Origin: Willaertia magna
Taxonomy: Eukaryota > Heterolobosea > Eutetramitea > Acrasida > Naegleriidae
Length of the DNA: 64,000 nt
Direction: 5' to 3'
NCBI GenBank assembly: GCA_902984215.1
Contig: CADWAF010002664.1
Coordinates: 1-64,000 of the forward strand
The notes under the pieces were generated by a model, which saw nothing but the letters and a program-made list of their open reading frames with translations, made no database searches and was not told the origin of the DNA. This document shows, one piece after another, positions 9,026-19,781 of the stretch. The translations under genes were made by a program, and so were the position numbers. Each line of letters starts with the position of its first letter. Positions within the stretch are counted from its first letter, which is position 1.

Positions 9026-9544
9026 TTAAACGCCTTGAGATTTACACTTCCCTATTGTGCCATTGATGCATACTCTCTTTAAGACGTTCCAAACAATAAT
9101 AATTGCAATCGCTGCGATAATTGATAGGACAAGGAGGCAAACAACAGCCTTGTCACAATTGGTACCCCTGAAATATTTTCTTAATTCTTTTTTACTTCTT
9201 TTTAATCCACTTCCCATTTCATCTAATTCTTTATCAATTTCGTTAAGTCTCTCACTTTGTTGCTTTAGTTTTTCTGCAGCTGCAGTTCCTATTTCTATTG
9301 TTTCTCCAGACATCTTAATCAAATTATTAAGGATTGCATCGTTTTTTGTGTAAATGTCTAGAATTTCTTGAATTTGTCTGTCACTAGCATTTCCTTTGCT
9401 ATCAAGCTCATCCACTGGTGTAGTGACTGAAGGCATTCCAGTACTTGACTGCAATTCAGTATAATCAACTATGACATCGTCATCATTAAATCTTGTTTTC
9501 TCTTTTCTCTTTTTACGTTTTCTCTGTTCATCAACGGGATTCAT
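9026..9544 (-). CDS. Qb-type SNARE, tail-anchored
   Basis: The open frame extends upstream, but the first ATG is at 9544, after eight A residues, giving 172 residues. A basic, acidic-patch N-terminus leads into a ~55-residue heptad region (SGETIEIGTAAAEKLKQQ, then SERLNEIDKELDEMGSGLKR) ending in a single hydrophobic anchor VVCLLVLSIIAAIAIIIVW and a short ~20-residue lumenal tail with two cysteines. The pattern and the CDKAVV lead-in resemble Qb SNAREs such as NPSN/Vti1. It should form part of a four-helix fusion complex on an endomembrane. There is little space for an N-terminal three-helix domain, so it is a minimal SNARE. The exact subfamily is uncertain. Confidence 0.7.
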   Translation of the reverse strand: MNPVDEQRKRKKRKEKTRFNDDDVIVDYTELQSSTGMPSVTTPVDELDSKGNASDRQIQEILDIYTKNDAILNNLIKMSGETIEIGTAAAEKLKQQSERLNEIDKELDEMGSGLKRSKKELRKYFRGTNCDKAVVCLLVLSIIAAIAIIIVWNVLKRVCINGTIGKCKSQGV

Positions 9545-9690
9545 TTTTTTTACAATTGTCAACTAGGGAAGTTAAAATAAAGGATTTTAGCCTTTGTAAT
9601 TAATTTTAACACGCTATAATTATAAAACTTTTAATAATAATTTAATAAATAAGATAATTTTATTATTTACAAACTTAGAATACCTAGGTT

Positions 9691-9707
9691 GATTGTTAAA
9701 AACAATC
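9691..9707 (-). other. Hairpin downstream of histone H3
   Basis: A perfect 7-bp inverted repeat (GATTGTT / AACAATC) with a 3-nt loop lies 28 nt past the H3 stop codon, about where metazoan histone mRNAs carry their 3' stem-loop. It lacks the conserved GG...CC stem and UUUC-type loop of that element, so a histone role is only a possibility. Confidence 0.3.
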
Positions 9708-9734
9708 TCTTCAAAATGGAACGAGTAAATAATC

Positions 9735-10151
9735 TTAATTTAATTCTCCTCTTATTCTTCTAGCTAAAATCATATCTTTTGGCATAATGGTTACTCTCTT
9801 TGCGTGAATTGCACACAAGTTAGTATCTTCGAATAAACCAACCATATACGCCTCAGATGCTTCTTGCAAAGCTTCAATAGCTGATGCTTGGAATCTACAA
9901 TCTGTCTTATAGTCTTGTGCAATTTCTCTTACTAGTCTTTGGAAAGGTAACTTTCTAATTAACAATTCAACAGACTTCTGATATCTTCTAATTTCTCTAA
10001 GTGCAACTGTACCTGGCTTATATCTGTGTGGCTTCTTTAAACCACCAGTTGTTGGTTGTTTAGCAGACTTTCTTGCGGCCTTAGATGCTAATTGTTTTCT
10101 TGGGACTTTACCACCAGTTGTTTTTCTTGCAGTTGTCTTTGTTCTTGCCAT
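9735..10151 (-). CDS. Histone H3
   Basis: A 138-residue core histone H3, two residues longer than the usual 136. The histone-fold part is highly conserved ([20 protein letters not shown], then [20 protein letters not shown]). The tail opens [20 protein letters not shown]: compared with animal H3, Q5 and S10 are both threonine, while K4, K9, K14, K18, K23 and K27 are kept. After K27 the tail reads [13 protein letters not shown], with two extra residues, so the K36 equivalent is K38. It packages DNA into nucleosomes and is a substrate of tail-modifying enzymes. A GGCGCC motif lies about 390 nt upstream. Not CenH3-like: loop 1 of the histone fold is normal. The gene has no intron. Confidence 0.97.
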   Translation of the reverse strand: MARTKTTARKTTGGKVPRKQLASKAARKSAKQPTTGGLKKPHRYKPGTVALREIRRYQKSVELLIRKLPFQRLVREIAQDYKTDCRFQASAIEALQEASEAYMVGLFEDTNLCAIHAKRVTIMPKDMILARRIRGELN

Positions 10152-10600
10152 TGTTGTTTATTATTATTGTATTTGTTTTGATATGGTATGTAATTGGTGG
10201 ATTAATTGTTGGTTTTATAGGGATAAATTTCGATGTGGTTTTTGGATCCACAAAAAATTTTGGAGGAATATGATTGGTGGATAAAAATTTTGTAAAGTTT
10301 TGTAACATTGTGCTGGTGTTTAAGTACAGTGTACATTAAAAACTTCCATTCATATTTCGAAACTCACTAAGTTGATACACTAGTGTTAAATAACGAAGAA
10401 TCTTTAAGAGCAAATGCACAAAGACCAAAGTTACTAGCTCTTCACATGTTAGACAGCAAATGGTTTTGTTTTTTTCTGTTGTTAAATTTTAATTTTTCAA
10501 AATTGTGTAACGGTTGTTTTCCCTCTATTTTCAAAAATATAATTTGGCGCCATAAAACAAGATTTTAAAAATTGTTGGCAATTAGAATTTATTCATTAGC
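10152..10600. other. Intergenic region upstream of histone H3
   Basis: 449 nt holding the H3 promoter. No ATG-initiated gene is supported. A TTTGGCGCCA element lies at 10543-10552. Nothing else recognisable. Confidence 0.5.
10543..10552. promoter_or_regulatory. E2F-like motif upstream of histone H3
   Basis: TTTGGCGCCA contains the palindromic E2F/DP half-site pair. It stands out in AT-rich DNA and lies ~390 nt upstream of the H3 start. Function is inferred only from resemblance. Confidence 0.35.
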
Positions 10601-11774
10601 TTAACAACTTTTAACATATGAGCCTTTGTATGGGATGTGTGGACTTCTTAACATCCATGAAGTGCTACCAGTAACATATAAATAATAATCCATAAAACAT
10701 TGAATCATACTTAATACTCCACAATCCAACGGATCAACTTTAACAGAAATATCTAATTTAACATTTCCTTGATTTGCATTGATATCTTCTTCAGAAATGA
10801 ATAATTGAATCCAAGGAGTATATGAGATATTTGATCCAGCAACTGCGAGAACAGATTTAGTCTTATGATTTCTAACTTGTACATTAAAGTTCTTTGCTAA
10901 AATAGCAGGAGTAACTAAGATAGTAAGATATTGTGGTTCTTTAACACTAACAGTATAAACATCTTCACTTAAATTTCCAGTTGCAGAAACCATAAAGCTT
11001 GTGTCTAATTGACCTTTCTTACCTAATTCAATTGCACGAGAACGAGTATAATCTTCATATAATGGCCATTGTTTAGAAGTATTGTCATCCCAAACAGCAG
11101 AAATAGTTGTTTGAATGTTATCATTTTCATCTACATAGTCTCCATCGGTATTTCTTCCGTAACCATGAGCACCAACAGGACTATCAATTATAATAGTTAA
11201 TATTTTACATTGTTAAATAAATAAAAGATTAACAAAATTAAACATACCCTAAAGGACCTAGTGGACCTAATGCTCCTAATGGACCGATTGGTCCTAAAAC
11301 ACTCCACAAACCTAAACCTTGCATATGTTTAGTGAAATCATTCATTACTGGCATAACATTGAAAAAGCTTGGACCAAGAGGACCTGCATCACTTAAAGGA
11401 TTTCTTCTATCGCTTAAAACTAAACTCATATTACTTCCACTAACTGATTTGAAGAAATCTTGGAAATTACCAATGAATGAAAATAGAGATGATGGAGAGA
11501 AAATTTGATGAGAAAGAGGACCAGTTGATCCTAATGGACCTAAAGCACCAATAGGTCCGTACCATCCTAAAGCAGAGGATGGTTGTAAATATAAACTACA
11601 TTCGCCGGTTGGTCCTGGACAAATTGCAGGGAATGGATCGATTTTGCTATAATCACTACTTCCAATAGCAGCGATAGTGTCAGAAGATGTGTATTTTGTG
11701 CATTGTCTAGCTTCAGCACTGAAGATCAATAAACTTAAAATTGAAGCAAGAAAAACTCCAATAATGATTTTCAT
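10601..11774 (-). CDS. Secreted protein with collagen-like Gly-Pro-Leu tracts
   Basis: Two exons, 11774-11248 and 11180-10601, join in frame over a 67-nt intron (GTATGT donor) to give 368 residues. The ATG at 11774, after eight A residues, opens a clear signal peptide (MKIIIGVFLASILSLLIFSA). Two short collagen-like runs follow: one around GPIGALGPLGSTGPL near residue 75 (five G-x-y triplets) and one of about seven triplets around residue 165-180 that crosses the splice junction (GPIGPLGALGPLGPL). The C-terminal ~150 residues are beta-rich with several cysteines (VDPLDCGVLSMIQCF) and are not recognised. It is probably secreted or at the cell surface, perhaps assembling through the triplet tracts. 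No known family is assigned. Confidence 0.7.
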
Positions 11775-11930
11775 TTTTTTTGATAGATGACTTTGAGCGA
11801 AAATGATTGTAACCCACAAAGAACACGCAATTTTGTTGTGGAATACATGAAAATACAGAATAGACTTTCCAATTTACCTTTTGTAAAAACCAATAAATTT
11901 ATTATTAACAATTTAGTATAAAAACACAAT

Positions 11931-12651
11931 TTACTCATTCTTTGTTTCTTGTTTTTGTTCTTCCTCTTTTGTTGTTTCAACAACTGTTGGAGTTGTTTGA
12001 GCAGAAATTTCTTCTGTTAAAGGATTGTTATTTTCTACAGGTTTAATTGGAGTAGAATAATTAACAGTTGGAGAAGAGCTAAGAGAAGGCTTTGAAGAAG
12101 TAGTAGTATTAGTAGAAGTAATTACAGGAGTAGTAGGATTTGATGATGTTGAATCAATTTGTTGTTGAATTAAAACAAAAGTTTGTTCAAATAATTCTTT
12201 AGGTTTATAAAAAGCAGAAACAAAGTATTTTGGATATAAAGTTGCAGAGATAAAAGCAGAACCCAAAATAAAATTACGGAAACGTGTTAATTTAGATTTT
12301 GCAGGTAATAAAGCAGCTAATAAACCTGCTGCAGGTATAATATATTGAGGATAGGTCTTTTGGATTGCACATAATTCTCTTTTAGTTTCTATTAAGGTAA
12401 ATTATATTTCTTTCTTTTTAATACTTACTATTTGCTTGATCATTAACTGTACGTTTTGTTTTTTGAATAAATTGAGAAGTAGTTTCACATGCTGAATTTA
12501 CTTCACGGATTGTAGTATCTTTTAAAACAAATAATTGATGGAAAAATCTACGAACAGGTGCCCATTCACCTTCCCAAACAACAACACGTTCCACTCTTGT
12601 TGTTGGTGTATTTGTAGTATTTGATGTTGTTTGTGATTTATCTTGGCTCAT
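11931..12651 (-). CDS. ApoO/MIC26-MIC27-like MICOS subunit
   Basis: Exons 12651-12429 and 12388-11931 join across a 40-nt intron to give 226 residues. After a ~75-residue hydrophilic, helical N-terminus come two short hydrophobic segments with the family's hallmark order: TYPQYIIPAAGLLAALL, a basic break (PAKSKLTRFRN), then FILGSAFISATLYPKYFVSA. The YP motif after the second segment and the glycine-rich first segment match apolipoprotein-O/MIC26/MIC27 proteins, which sit in the mitochondrial inner membrane at crista junctions. The C-terminus is a long T/S/P/E-rich tail unlike animal members. There is no obvious cleavable presequence, which is compatible with the family. Assignment is moderate. 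Confidence 0.55.
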
Positions 12652-12728
12652 TTTTTATTTTTTAATTTTTTAATTTTTGAAGCAAGAAAATATCCTTAAT
12701 TAAAAATTAGAGGCAATCCATCAATAAA

Positions 12729-15416
12729 TTAATTACTAGTTGTAGTTGGGTTTGCAACAACATAGTTGATAACATATTGATTCTTTTGGTTAACATGAAT
12801 TACCTTCTTTAAGTTTGAAGGATTGCATATTTGTGATTGTACAAAGTTACTACAATTCTCAGACACAAATAATTCTATTTGAGCTTGTCTTTCTTTTGGA
12901 TCTTTCATTTGCAATATTTCAATTGGTATTTGTATGTCATCTTTTTTCTTACCATTGATTTGTACTACACATAATTGACTCTTCTTTTCAATTTTAATAT
13001 CGTTTGGTGTGACTGTTGGATATGCTGTCTCATGAACGCTTGATAATTGTTTTAAAGGGTGTTCTGAAGGTAAATGAGAAGTGACAATCTTGAAAAGTTT
13101 ATCAGCAAAATTAGGAGTAAATGGTGCCATTAGAGATGGTAATAAAAGCATTGCTTCTTCGTAAGCCTTAGTTTTACCAAGAGTTTCTTCATTCTCTTGT
13201 AATAAATTTGAATACTTATGAAGGTTGGAAACACAGGTGTTAAATGTAAAGTTTTTACTGACACCATCTCTAGTTTGCTCAATTAAAGTAAATACATCTT
13301 TGAGTAACTTATATTCATCATCAGATTCTATTGTTTTTGGATCTTCTTTTTTCAATTTAGCAAAGTTATTTGCTACTTGTTCAAGTCTTTGTAAAAATCT
13401 TTCTTGTCCTAGGATTTGATTTTGTTCCCACATTAATTCCTTATCATATGGTGCCTTAAATAAGATATATAAACGTACAGTATCTGAACCATACTTTTTT
13501 GTTACAGCTTCTGGATCAACACCATTGTACTTTGATTTGGACATCTTTTCCCATACGCTTGTTAAAGCCTTTCCAGTTGACTTGTCAACTGCTGTGCCAT
13601 CTTCATTTCTTGCAATTTCCTCTGGTTTATAATATTTGTTTGTTTCAATATCTTTAAACGTTTCACCTTGAACCATTCCTTGTGTTAATAAAGTTTCAAA
13701 TGGTTCTTTAGTTTTTAAATATCCTTCACGATATAAAAACTTGTGAATAAATCTAGAATAAAGTAAATGAAGAATGGCATGTTCAATACCTCCGATATAA
13801 ATATCAACATTCATTTCCTCATTTGCTTTCTTAACGTTAAATGCTTCTTTATCATTCTTTGGGTCTGTGTATCTAAGGAAATACCACGATGAGTCAACGA
13901 ATGTATCCATTGTATCTGTATCTCTTTTACAATTAACACCCTTTCCACAAGGACATTTAACATTAACCCAATCTTCAGCTTTTGCTAGAGGGGATGGCCC
14001 TTTTCCAGTAAATTCAATGTTTTCTGGTAGTTTTACAGGTAATTGATCTTCAGGTACTGGAACAGGCTATTTGAAAGATTAGATGACAAAATGTAAAATT
14101 ATAGTACTTACACCACATTGAGGGCAATGTATAATTGGTATTGGGGCTCCCCAGTATCGTTGACGTGAAACTAACCAATCCCTAATTTTATATTGTACTG
14201 AATATTTTCCAACACCCTGCATTTCAGCGTGTTCTATAATCTTTTTTATTGCCTCTTCTACTGTCAACCCATCGAATATGTCACTATTAATCAAAATACC
14301 ATTTTTCTCAGTATAACATTCTTCTTTTACTTCAACATTTAATGATTGAACAACTTGCTTTATGTTAATTCCATGTTTGTTGGCAAATTCAAAATCTCTA
14401 GTATCATGAGCTGGAACACCCATTACACTTCCTTCTGCAAAGTCAGCAATTACATAGTCAGCGACATAAATAGGTATCTTTTCCTTAGTAAATGGATGTA
14501 TGGCATAAACACCAGTAAAACACCCTTCTTTAGATAAGGCAGCAACTTCATTTCTTTTTAAACTAGTTAATGACGTAATTCTATTAATAAAACTATCTAC
14601 ACGCTCTTTCTCACTTTGAGGAACTATTTCTTTTAAAAGTTTAGTATTTTCAGGCGCAACAGCAATATAAGTTACACCAAAGATGGTATCAGGTCTTGTT
14701 GTAAAGATAGTTACTTTTGAAGATGAATTTTCAACATGAAAATGAAATTCTGCACCTTCAGATTTTCCAATCCATTGTTTTTGCATAGTTCTTACATTTA
14801 ATGGCCAATTTTCTAAAGTATCAGCATCTGTCAACAAATCCTTAATATTATTCATGATTTTAAGTTATATATTTTGTGGTCAACTTACATGTGCAAAATC
14901 TCTAATTTTAAAGAACCATTGTCTTAAATTTTTTCTTTCAACTAAGGCTCCAGACCTCCAAGATTTTCCATTACTGTCAACTTGTTCATTAGCTAAAACA
15001 GTTTGGTCAATAGGATCCCAATTAACTAAAGCTTCTTGTTGATAGGCTAAACCTTTTTTATAAAGTTGAAGAAATAGCCATTGAGTCCATTTGTAATATT
15101 CAGGAGAACAAGTTATAACTTCTCTATCAATATCAAAATCAAAATCTAACGCTTTCATTTGTTCTTTCATATGAGATATATTCTTATAAGTCCATTCAGA
15201 TGGTGAAATACCTCTTTCAATTGCGGCATTCTCTGCAGGTAATCCAAAAGCATCAAATCCAAAAGGATGAATTACTTTATATCCTAACATTTTATGAGTT
15301 CTCGCTAATAAATCGGAAATAGTATAAACTCTAACATGACCCATGTGTAAATTACCACTTGGATACGGAAACATGGAAAGAATATATTTCTTTTGTCCAT
15401 TAATTAATTTCTTCAT
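12729..15416 (-). CDS. LARS2: Leucyl-tRNA synthetase, bacterial/mitochondrial type
   Basis: Exons 15416-14889, 14840-14112 and 14066-12729 join in phase 0 over introns of 48 and 45 nt, giving 864 residues. Class I signatures are present: HMGH at residues 24-27 and KMSKS near 593. The CP1 editing domain is intact ([35 protein letters not shown]), as are [15 protein letters not shown]-like [10 protein letters not shown] and the C-terminal domain ending [12 protein letters not shown]. The layout is that of bacterial and mitochondrial enzymes, not the cytosolic one, so it should charge organellar tRNA-Leu. The model starts directly at the first catalytic strand ([20 protein letters not shown]): ~30 family residues and any mitochondrial presequence are missing, so an upstream exon may exist. 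Confidence 0.9.
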
Positions 15417-15779
15417 TTTTTTATTTCTTTATTATTTAATTACATTTTAATTATTTTAAAAATGACAATAAGAAACATCATCATTGTTTCGTTTTGTAAT
15501 TGATTTCTATGAAGAGGTTTTATATTATTAGAGAAAAATTATTTTTGATAAATTTATTACTAATGGTATCAATGATATTTTACTTTTAAAATTAATTCTC
15601 TTTATTATCACTGTTCGAAATCCTATCAAATTATTCAATAATCCATGAATAATATAATTATACTGTAATCTTACCTATTAAGGTAATTCTCTTATTTTCA
15701 AAATATCTTTATTTTTAGTTTTTAACAAAAGATTACTTTTAAAAATTATACTTAATTGAAAAAAACATCCTAAGAGGAA
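15417..15779. other. Divergent intergenic region, LeuRS / serine protease
   Basis: 363 nt, AT-rich. I looked here for an upstream LeuRS exon with a presequence and the conserved first helix and found no convincing candidate. No RNA gene or repeat is seen. Confidence 0.45.
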
Positions 15780-16957
15780 ATGTTTGTCAACTCTAACAAA
15801 AATTTATTAACAGTTGTTGTTAAGGTAGTATTGTTAGGGATTCTTCTAATGAATACATTTCCGAAGTGTTTTGTAAATTCTCAGTTGACCACAAGAAATT
15901 ACAAAAATGATTACAACAATAATAATAACATAAATGATGTTGATGAAAATATATTATCTTTTTTAAAACCAAACAAATCTAAATTAGATGTTTCTAAGTT
16001 TTATTTTTCACAAAATTTAAGAATTCAAGGAGGTAGTTTAAGTTTAAACAATGAATTTCCACACATGACTTCTATACAATTCTCATCTAATGGAAGGTAC
16101 TATCATATGTGTGGAGGATCTATAATAGATGATAAATGGATTTTGTCAGCTGCTCATTGTATGTATGGAGATGATGGTGAATTACTTAAACCAAACCAAA
16201 TAACAATTGTTGCTGGAAATAGAGATTTATTAAAATGTCCATTTAGAATATCAAATACACCTAATTCTAATGGATGCATTAGAAAGAAAGTAAAACGTAT
16301 AATTGTTCATGAGAATTATGATGCAGATAGAGTTGTGAATGATATTTCTCTAGTTGAGTTAGAAGTACCAATTGAGTTTGCAACTAATATAAGACCAATG
16401 TATGTACCTAAGAACAGAGCTCCATCTGGTTCAATGGTAACGTTATCTGGATGGGGAAATGATCCAGATGGTAATTCAGATGATGAATATATTCTAAGGA
16501 AAACTGAAATGCCTGTAATTGCAGACAGTGATTGTAATGCTTTGGGATTAGGAATGTCATCAAGAAGGAAACAGGTTTGTGCTGGAACTGATGGCACAGA
16601 TGCATGTTCAGGTAAGTAATGAAATGATTATAAATTTATTTAATCCTTTTAGGTGACAGTGGTTCTCCTCTTTTTTATGCAATGACCGATAATCCAGCTT
16701 ATTTATTTCAAGGTGTTGGGCTTGTGTCTTATGGTTTGAAATGTGCAGGAAAGTCTTCCTACAACAATCGTGGGGTTTACACTTCTGTGCCTGATTTCAG
16801 AGAGTGGATTCTACAGAAATCTAATCTAAAGTTTTATAATGAAAGTACCCTGGAATTAAAGATATTTTCAGGGGCTAGAAATGTGCACTCTTTTGCTTCC
16901 TTTCTGCCTACAGCCTTATTAGTTTTTGTTCTTTACCTTATTTTGTCAGTCAATTAA
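15780..16957 (+). CDS. Trypsin-like S1 serine protease, secreted or membrane-anchored
   Basis: Exons 15780-16611 and 16653-16957 join across a 41-nt intron lying in the codon before GDSG, giving 378 residues. A hydrophobic N-terminus (VVVKVVLLGILLMNTFP) serves as signal peptide, then an N-rich propeptide leads to a mature start at RIQGGSLSLNNEFPHM in place of IVGG. The triad is complete: H126 in LSAAHC, D188 in NDISLVELE, S280 in GDSGSP. Aspartate 274, six residues before the serine, predicts cleavage after Lys or Arg. GDSGSP replaces the usual GDSGGP. The C-terminus is strongly hydrophobic (FLPTALLVFVLYLILSV), fitting a GPI signal or a type I anchor, so the enzyme may act at the surface or in food vacuoles. 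Confidence 0.9.
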
Positions 16958-16997
16958 GCATTGAATTTAAAAAATAAATTTATTGAACCCCTTGTGA

Positions 16998-19050
16998 TTA
17001 AAAAATCCCATTAATATTCCAAGCTTTAATGGTGTGATCAGTCGAAGCTGTCACTAATTTAGTTGAGCTAAAGTCAATACTATTTACACTTCCTATGTGT
17101 CCATAGAATTCCCTAACTGTTTGTTTAGTATCTAAATTGTATTCAATAGGATTAAAACAACTGTGTTTTTGTTTTTCATAAAATTTAGAATTCTCACTTT
17201 TACTGAGGGCAGAAAGTAGAGGTACAGTGGAGGAGAAAATTAATCTAGATCCAATGTATTTCATTCCAGCAATTGGACCACTATGACTAGTTAAACAATC
17301 TGAAACTCTACCAGATGTCAAATCATACACTCTTATTTGACCATTTTGACATCCAGCTATAATTTTATCATCACTGAATTGTAAAACATTTACAGGATCA
17401 TTGGTATTAATTTTTCTATGACATTTTCCAGAACGAATATCCCATAATCTTACACATTTATCACCACCTCCTGTCAATAAGGCATAAGATTTAAATTGTA
17501 GAGTTTTTACATATTTCTCATGTCCATGTAATGTTTGAACACATTCTTCATGATTTCTATCCCATATTTTAATTGTTTTATCTACACTTCCACTTACAAT
17601 AACACCATTTGAATCACATTTAACACATGATACACCTCCATCATGACCTCTCAATACACTTACACATTTATCTTCTGTTTTGCTTATATCCCATAAACGT
17701 ATAGTTCCATCCCCTGAACCACTAACAACAAATCTTAAATCATCAATTAATCTTTCATACTCTTCATTCTGTTCAATATCTGAAGCAACAGATTTAACCC
17801 AACCTAAATGACCATTTAAACAATCTAAACAACTCTTTGTTTGTAAATCCCAAACTCTAACTGTACAATCTGCTCCACCAGAGATAACAAATCTAGAACC
17901 AATTAAATGAATACTTGTAACACTTTTTGTATGTCCTTTTAATGTACATTCAGATAAATCAAATGGATATTCAGTTTTAGATAATTCTTTTAAAACTCTT
18001 CTTCTAATTAATGAATTACCTCTTGGAGATGATGATTGTCTAAAATTAAATGATGCAGATCTAGTTCTATATTGAGTACTAAATACAACATCATCAAATG
18101 TATGATGATGATAAGCACGATGTTTTCTAGTTGCTGTAAAATTACTATTTTGACTTGAATTACTAACAACACTATTAGATCTATTATGAATATTTACAGG
18201 TAATGATTGTCTACTAATATTACTTAAATCACTACCACCACTAGTGAAACTCCATGTATCATCATCTTCAAATGATTCTTCAAAACTTTGCGAATCATCA
18301 AATGCATCATCTGATGAACCATTTTCATTTTGTTGTTTATTATTATCTAAATAGGTTTCACTATTCATTAATTGATTATTATCTATAATTACATTGTCAA
18401 TATTATTTTTTTGTTCAAAATGAAATATTTTCTCTTCAACAATTTTCAATCGTTGTTTTAATTGATTTTGTTGTTTTTCATACTTTTTATTTTGTTCTTC
18501 TAAAAATAATTTTCTTTCATGAATTTTAAATAATAATTCTTCAATTTGTCCAATTTCATTTCTTATTCGATTCTTTTATTATTGAATAAGATTATTGTAA
18601 TTAAAAAAAACTTACTTTTTGATCCTTTACTTTATGTAATTGTTGTGATAATGATTGTTTTTCTTGAATTGACTCGGAATAATAGATATTATCTTGTCTT
18701 AAAGATTGTTCTTGATCTGTTAATATTTGATTATTGTACAATCTATTATTGTTTGACATATTTTTAGAGGTTTGATTTCTTTTTCTTTTTGAAACTATTT
18801 TTTCATACACTTCTCTATATAAATCATCTATTGTTAATGTATTATTATTAGGGGATGGTGGTAACATTGAATATTCATTATTATTATTCGTTAAAGGACC
18901 TGCTGACGTTATTGTTGGTTGATAATACCTAGAATTGTTATCATTATTTTTCATATTGTTTTGTTTTCTTCCCTTGTTGTTGGTTTGTTGTTGATGTTCA
19001 TTCATGTGTGAAGACGGATGTTGTTGGAAAGAAGTGGGGTGAGACATCAT
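16998..19050 (-). CDS. WD40-repeat protein with coiled-coil N-terminus
   Basis: Exons 19050-18616 and 18572-16998 join in phase 0 over a 43-nt intron to give 669 residues. I take the tandem ATG at 19050 as start because the codons upstream lack an ATG. Residues 1-120 are N/Q/H-rich; residues ~135-190 form a coiled coil (IEELLFKIHERKLFLEEQNK); residues ~315-669 form about seven WD40 blades, with clear GH...WD units such as GADCTVRVWDL, GSGDGTIRLWDI, GSVDKTIKIWD and STDHTIKAWNI. It should be a protein-interaction platform. It resembles F-box/WD or autophagy-type propellers, but I find no F-box. An E2F-like TTTAGCGCCAAAA lies just upstream of the ATG. Confidence 0.8.
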
Positions 19051-19072
19051 TTTTTGCACAAAGAAATTATTT

Positions 19073-19085
19073 TTTAGCGCCAAAA
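19073..19085 (-). promoter_or_regulatory. E2F-like motif at WD40 gene start
   Basis: TTTAGCGCCAAAA, read on the minus strand TTTTGGCGCTAAA, lies 22 nt upstream of the WD40 start codon. Resemblance only. Confidence 0.35.
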
Positions 19086-19334
19086 TCTTGGTTTTTTTTA
19101 TTCTGAAGTTGTGCTAGGAACGTTTCACCATTTAATCATCGAAAGCGAACTTCAGATTGATTTGAGACCTTTTTAATTTTTGATTAGGCTGGAATGGACA
19201 TGCATGAAGTTATTTTTGAAAAACTATCTAACATTAAATGTTAATGGAGTTATGTAAAACAAAATGCTTTAGGTGTTTACGGCGTGTTTTTGTGCCTACT
19301 CTTTAAAAAAAAACATTTAATTGTTACAATAAAA

Positions 19335-19346
19335 TTGGCGGGAAAA
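19335..19346. promoter_or_regulatory. Consensus E2F-like site TTGGCGGGAAAA
   Basis: Matches the textbook E2F/DP site. It lies between the divergent WD40 and SRPBCC genes, 285 nt from the first and 436 nt from the second, so it could serve either. Confidence 0.4.
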
Positions 19347-19781
19347 GCTAGTTTTAACAGTTACTCTACGGTAACGTTTATTACTAATAGCTTTTCTAAA
19401 AAATTAGTAGTTTATTTACTGTGGTAATTCTACAATGGTTCCCACCTTTCGCACCCTGCTTTAATCTGTTTTGTCAATTTAGGTTTTCTCCAGTACTCTG
19501 AAGCCACCTAGACCCCGTTCCTTAATAACTCAGGTTATCTGTGAGCGTTTATAGCACTCAATTATCAGATAGGCCAAGCTCAGACTGAGTATTTGTGTAT
19601 TTCATTTTGTTTAATTTATTACTTACTTTTAATTCATTGTAAAATAACAATTAGAGTGTAATAAACCAATAGTTAATATTAATCTTTTATTGACAATACT
19701 TTATTGTGTAACACTAGTTTTTAGAACCACAGTTTATTTGTTTTAACATTCCAATAAAAAAAGTAAAACATTCCAACAAAA

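Larger units (their letters stand above)
19051..19781. other. Long divergent intergenic region, WD40 / SRPBCC
   Basis: 731 nt without a supported gene. It holds E2F-like motifs at 19073-19085 and 19335-19346. A stretch at about 19441-19560 has 53 G+C in 120 nt by hand count (44 %), clearly above its surroundings, and could be a non-coding RNA or an unannotated 5' exon; I cannot fold it into a known class. Confidence 0.4.

Noticed and set aside
9057..9353. 98-codon frame antisense to the SNARE gene
   Set aside because: Leucine/serine-rich shadow of the membrane anchor and coiled coil on the other strand.
10383..10568. 62-codon frame upstream of histone H3
   Set aside because: It starts with GTG, not ATG, has no family similarity and lies in the H3 promoter region.
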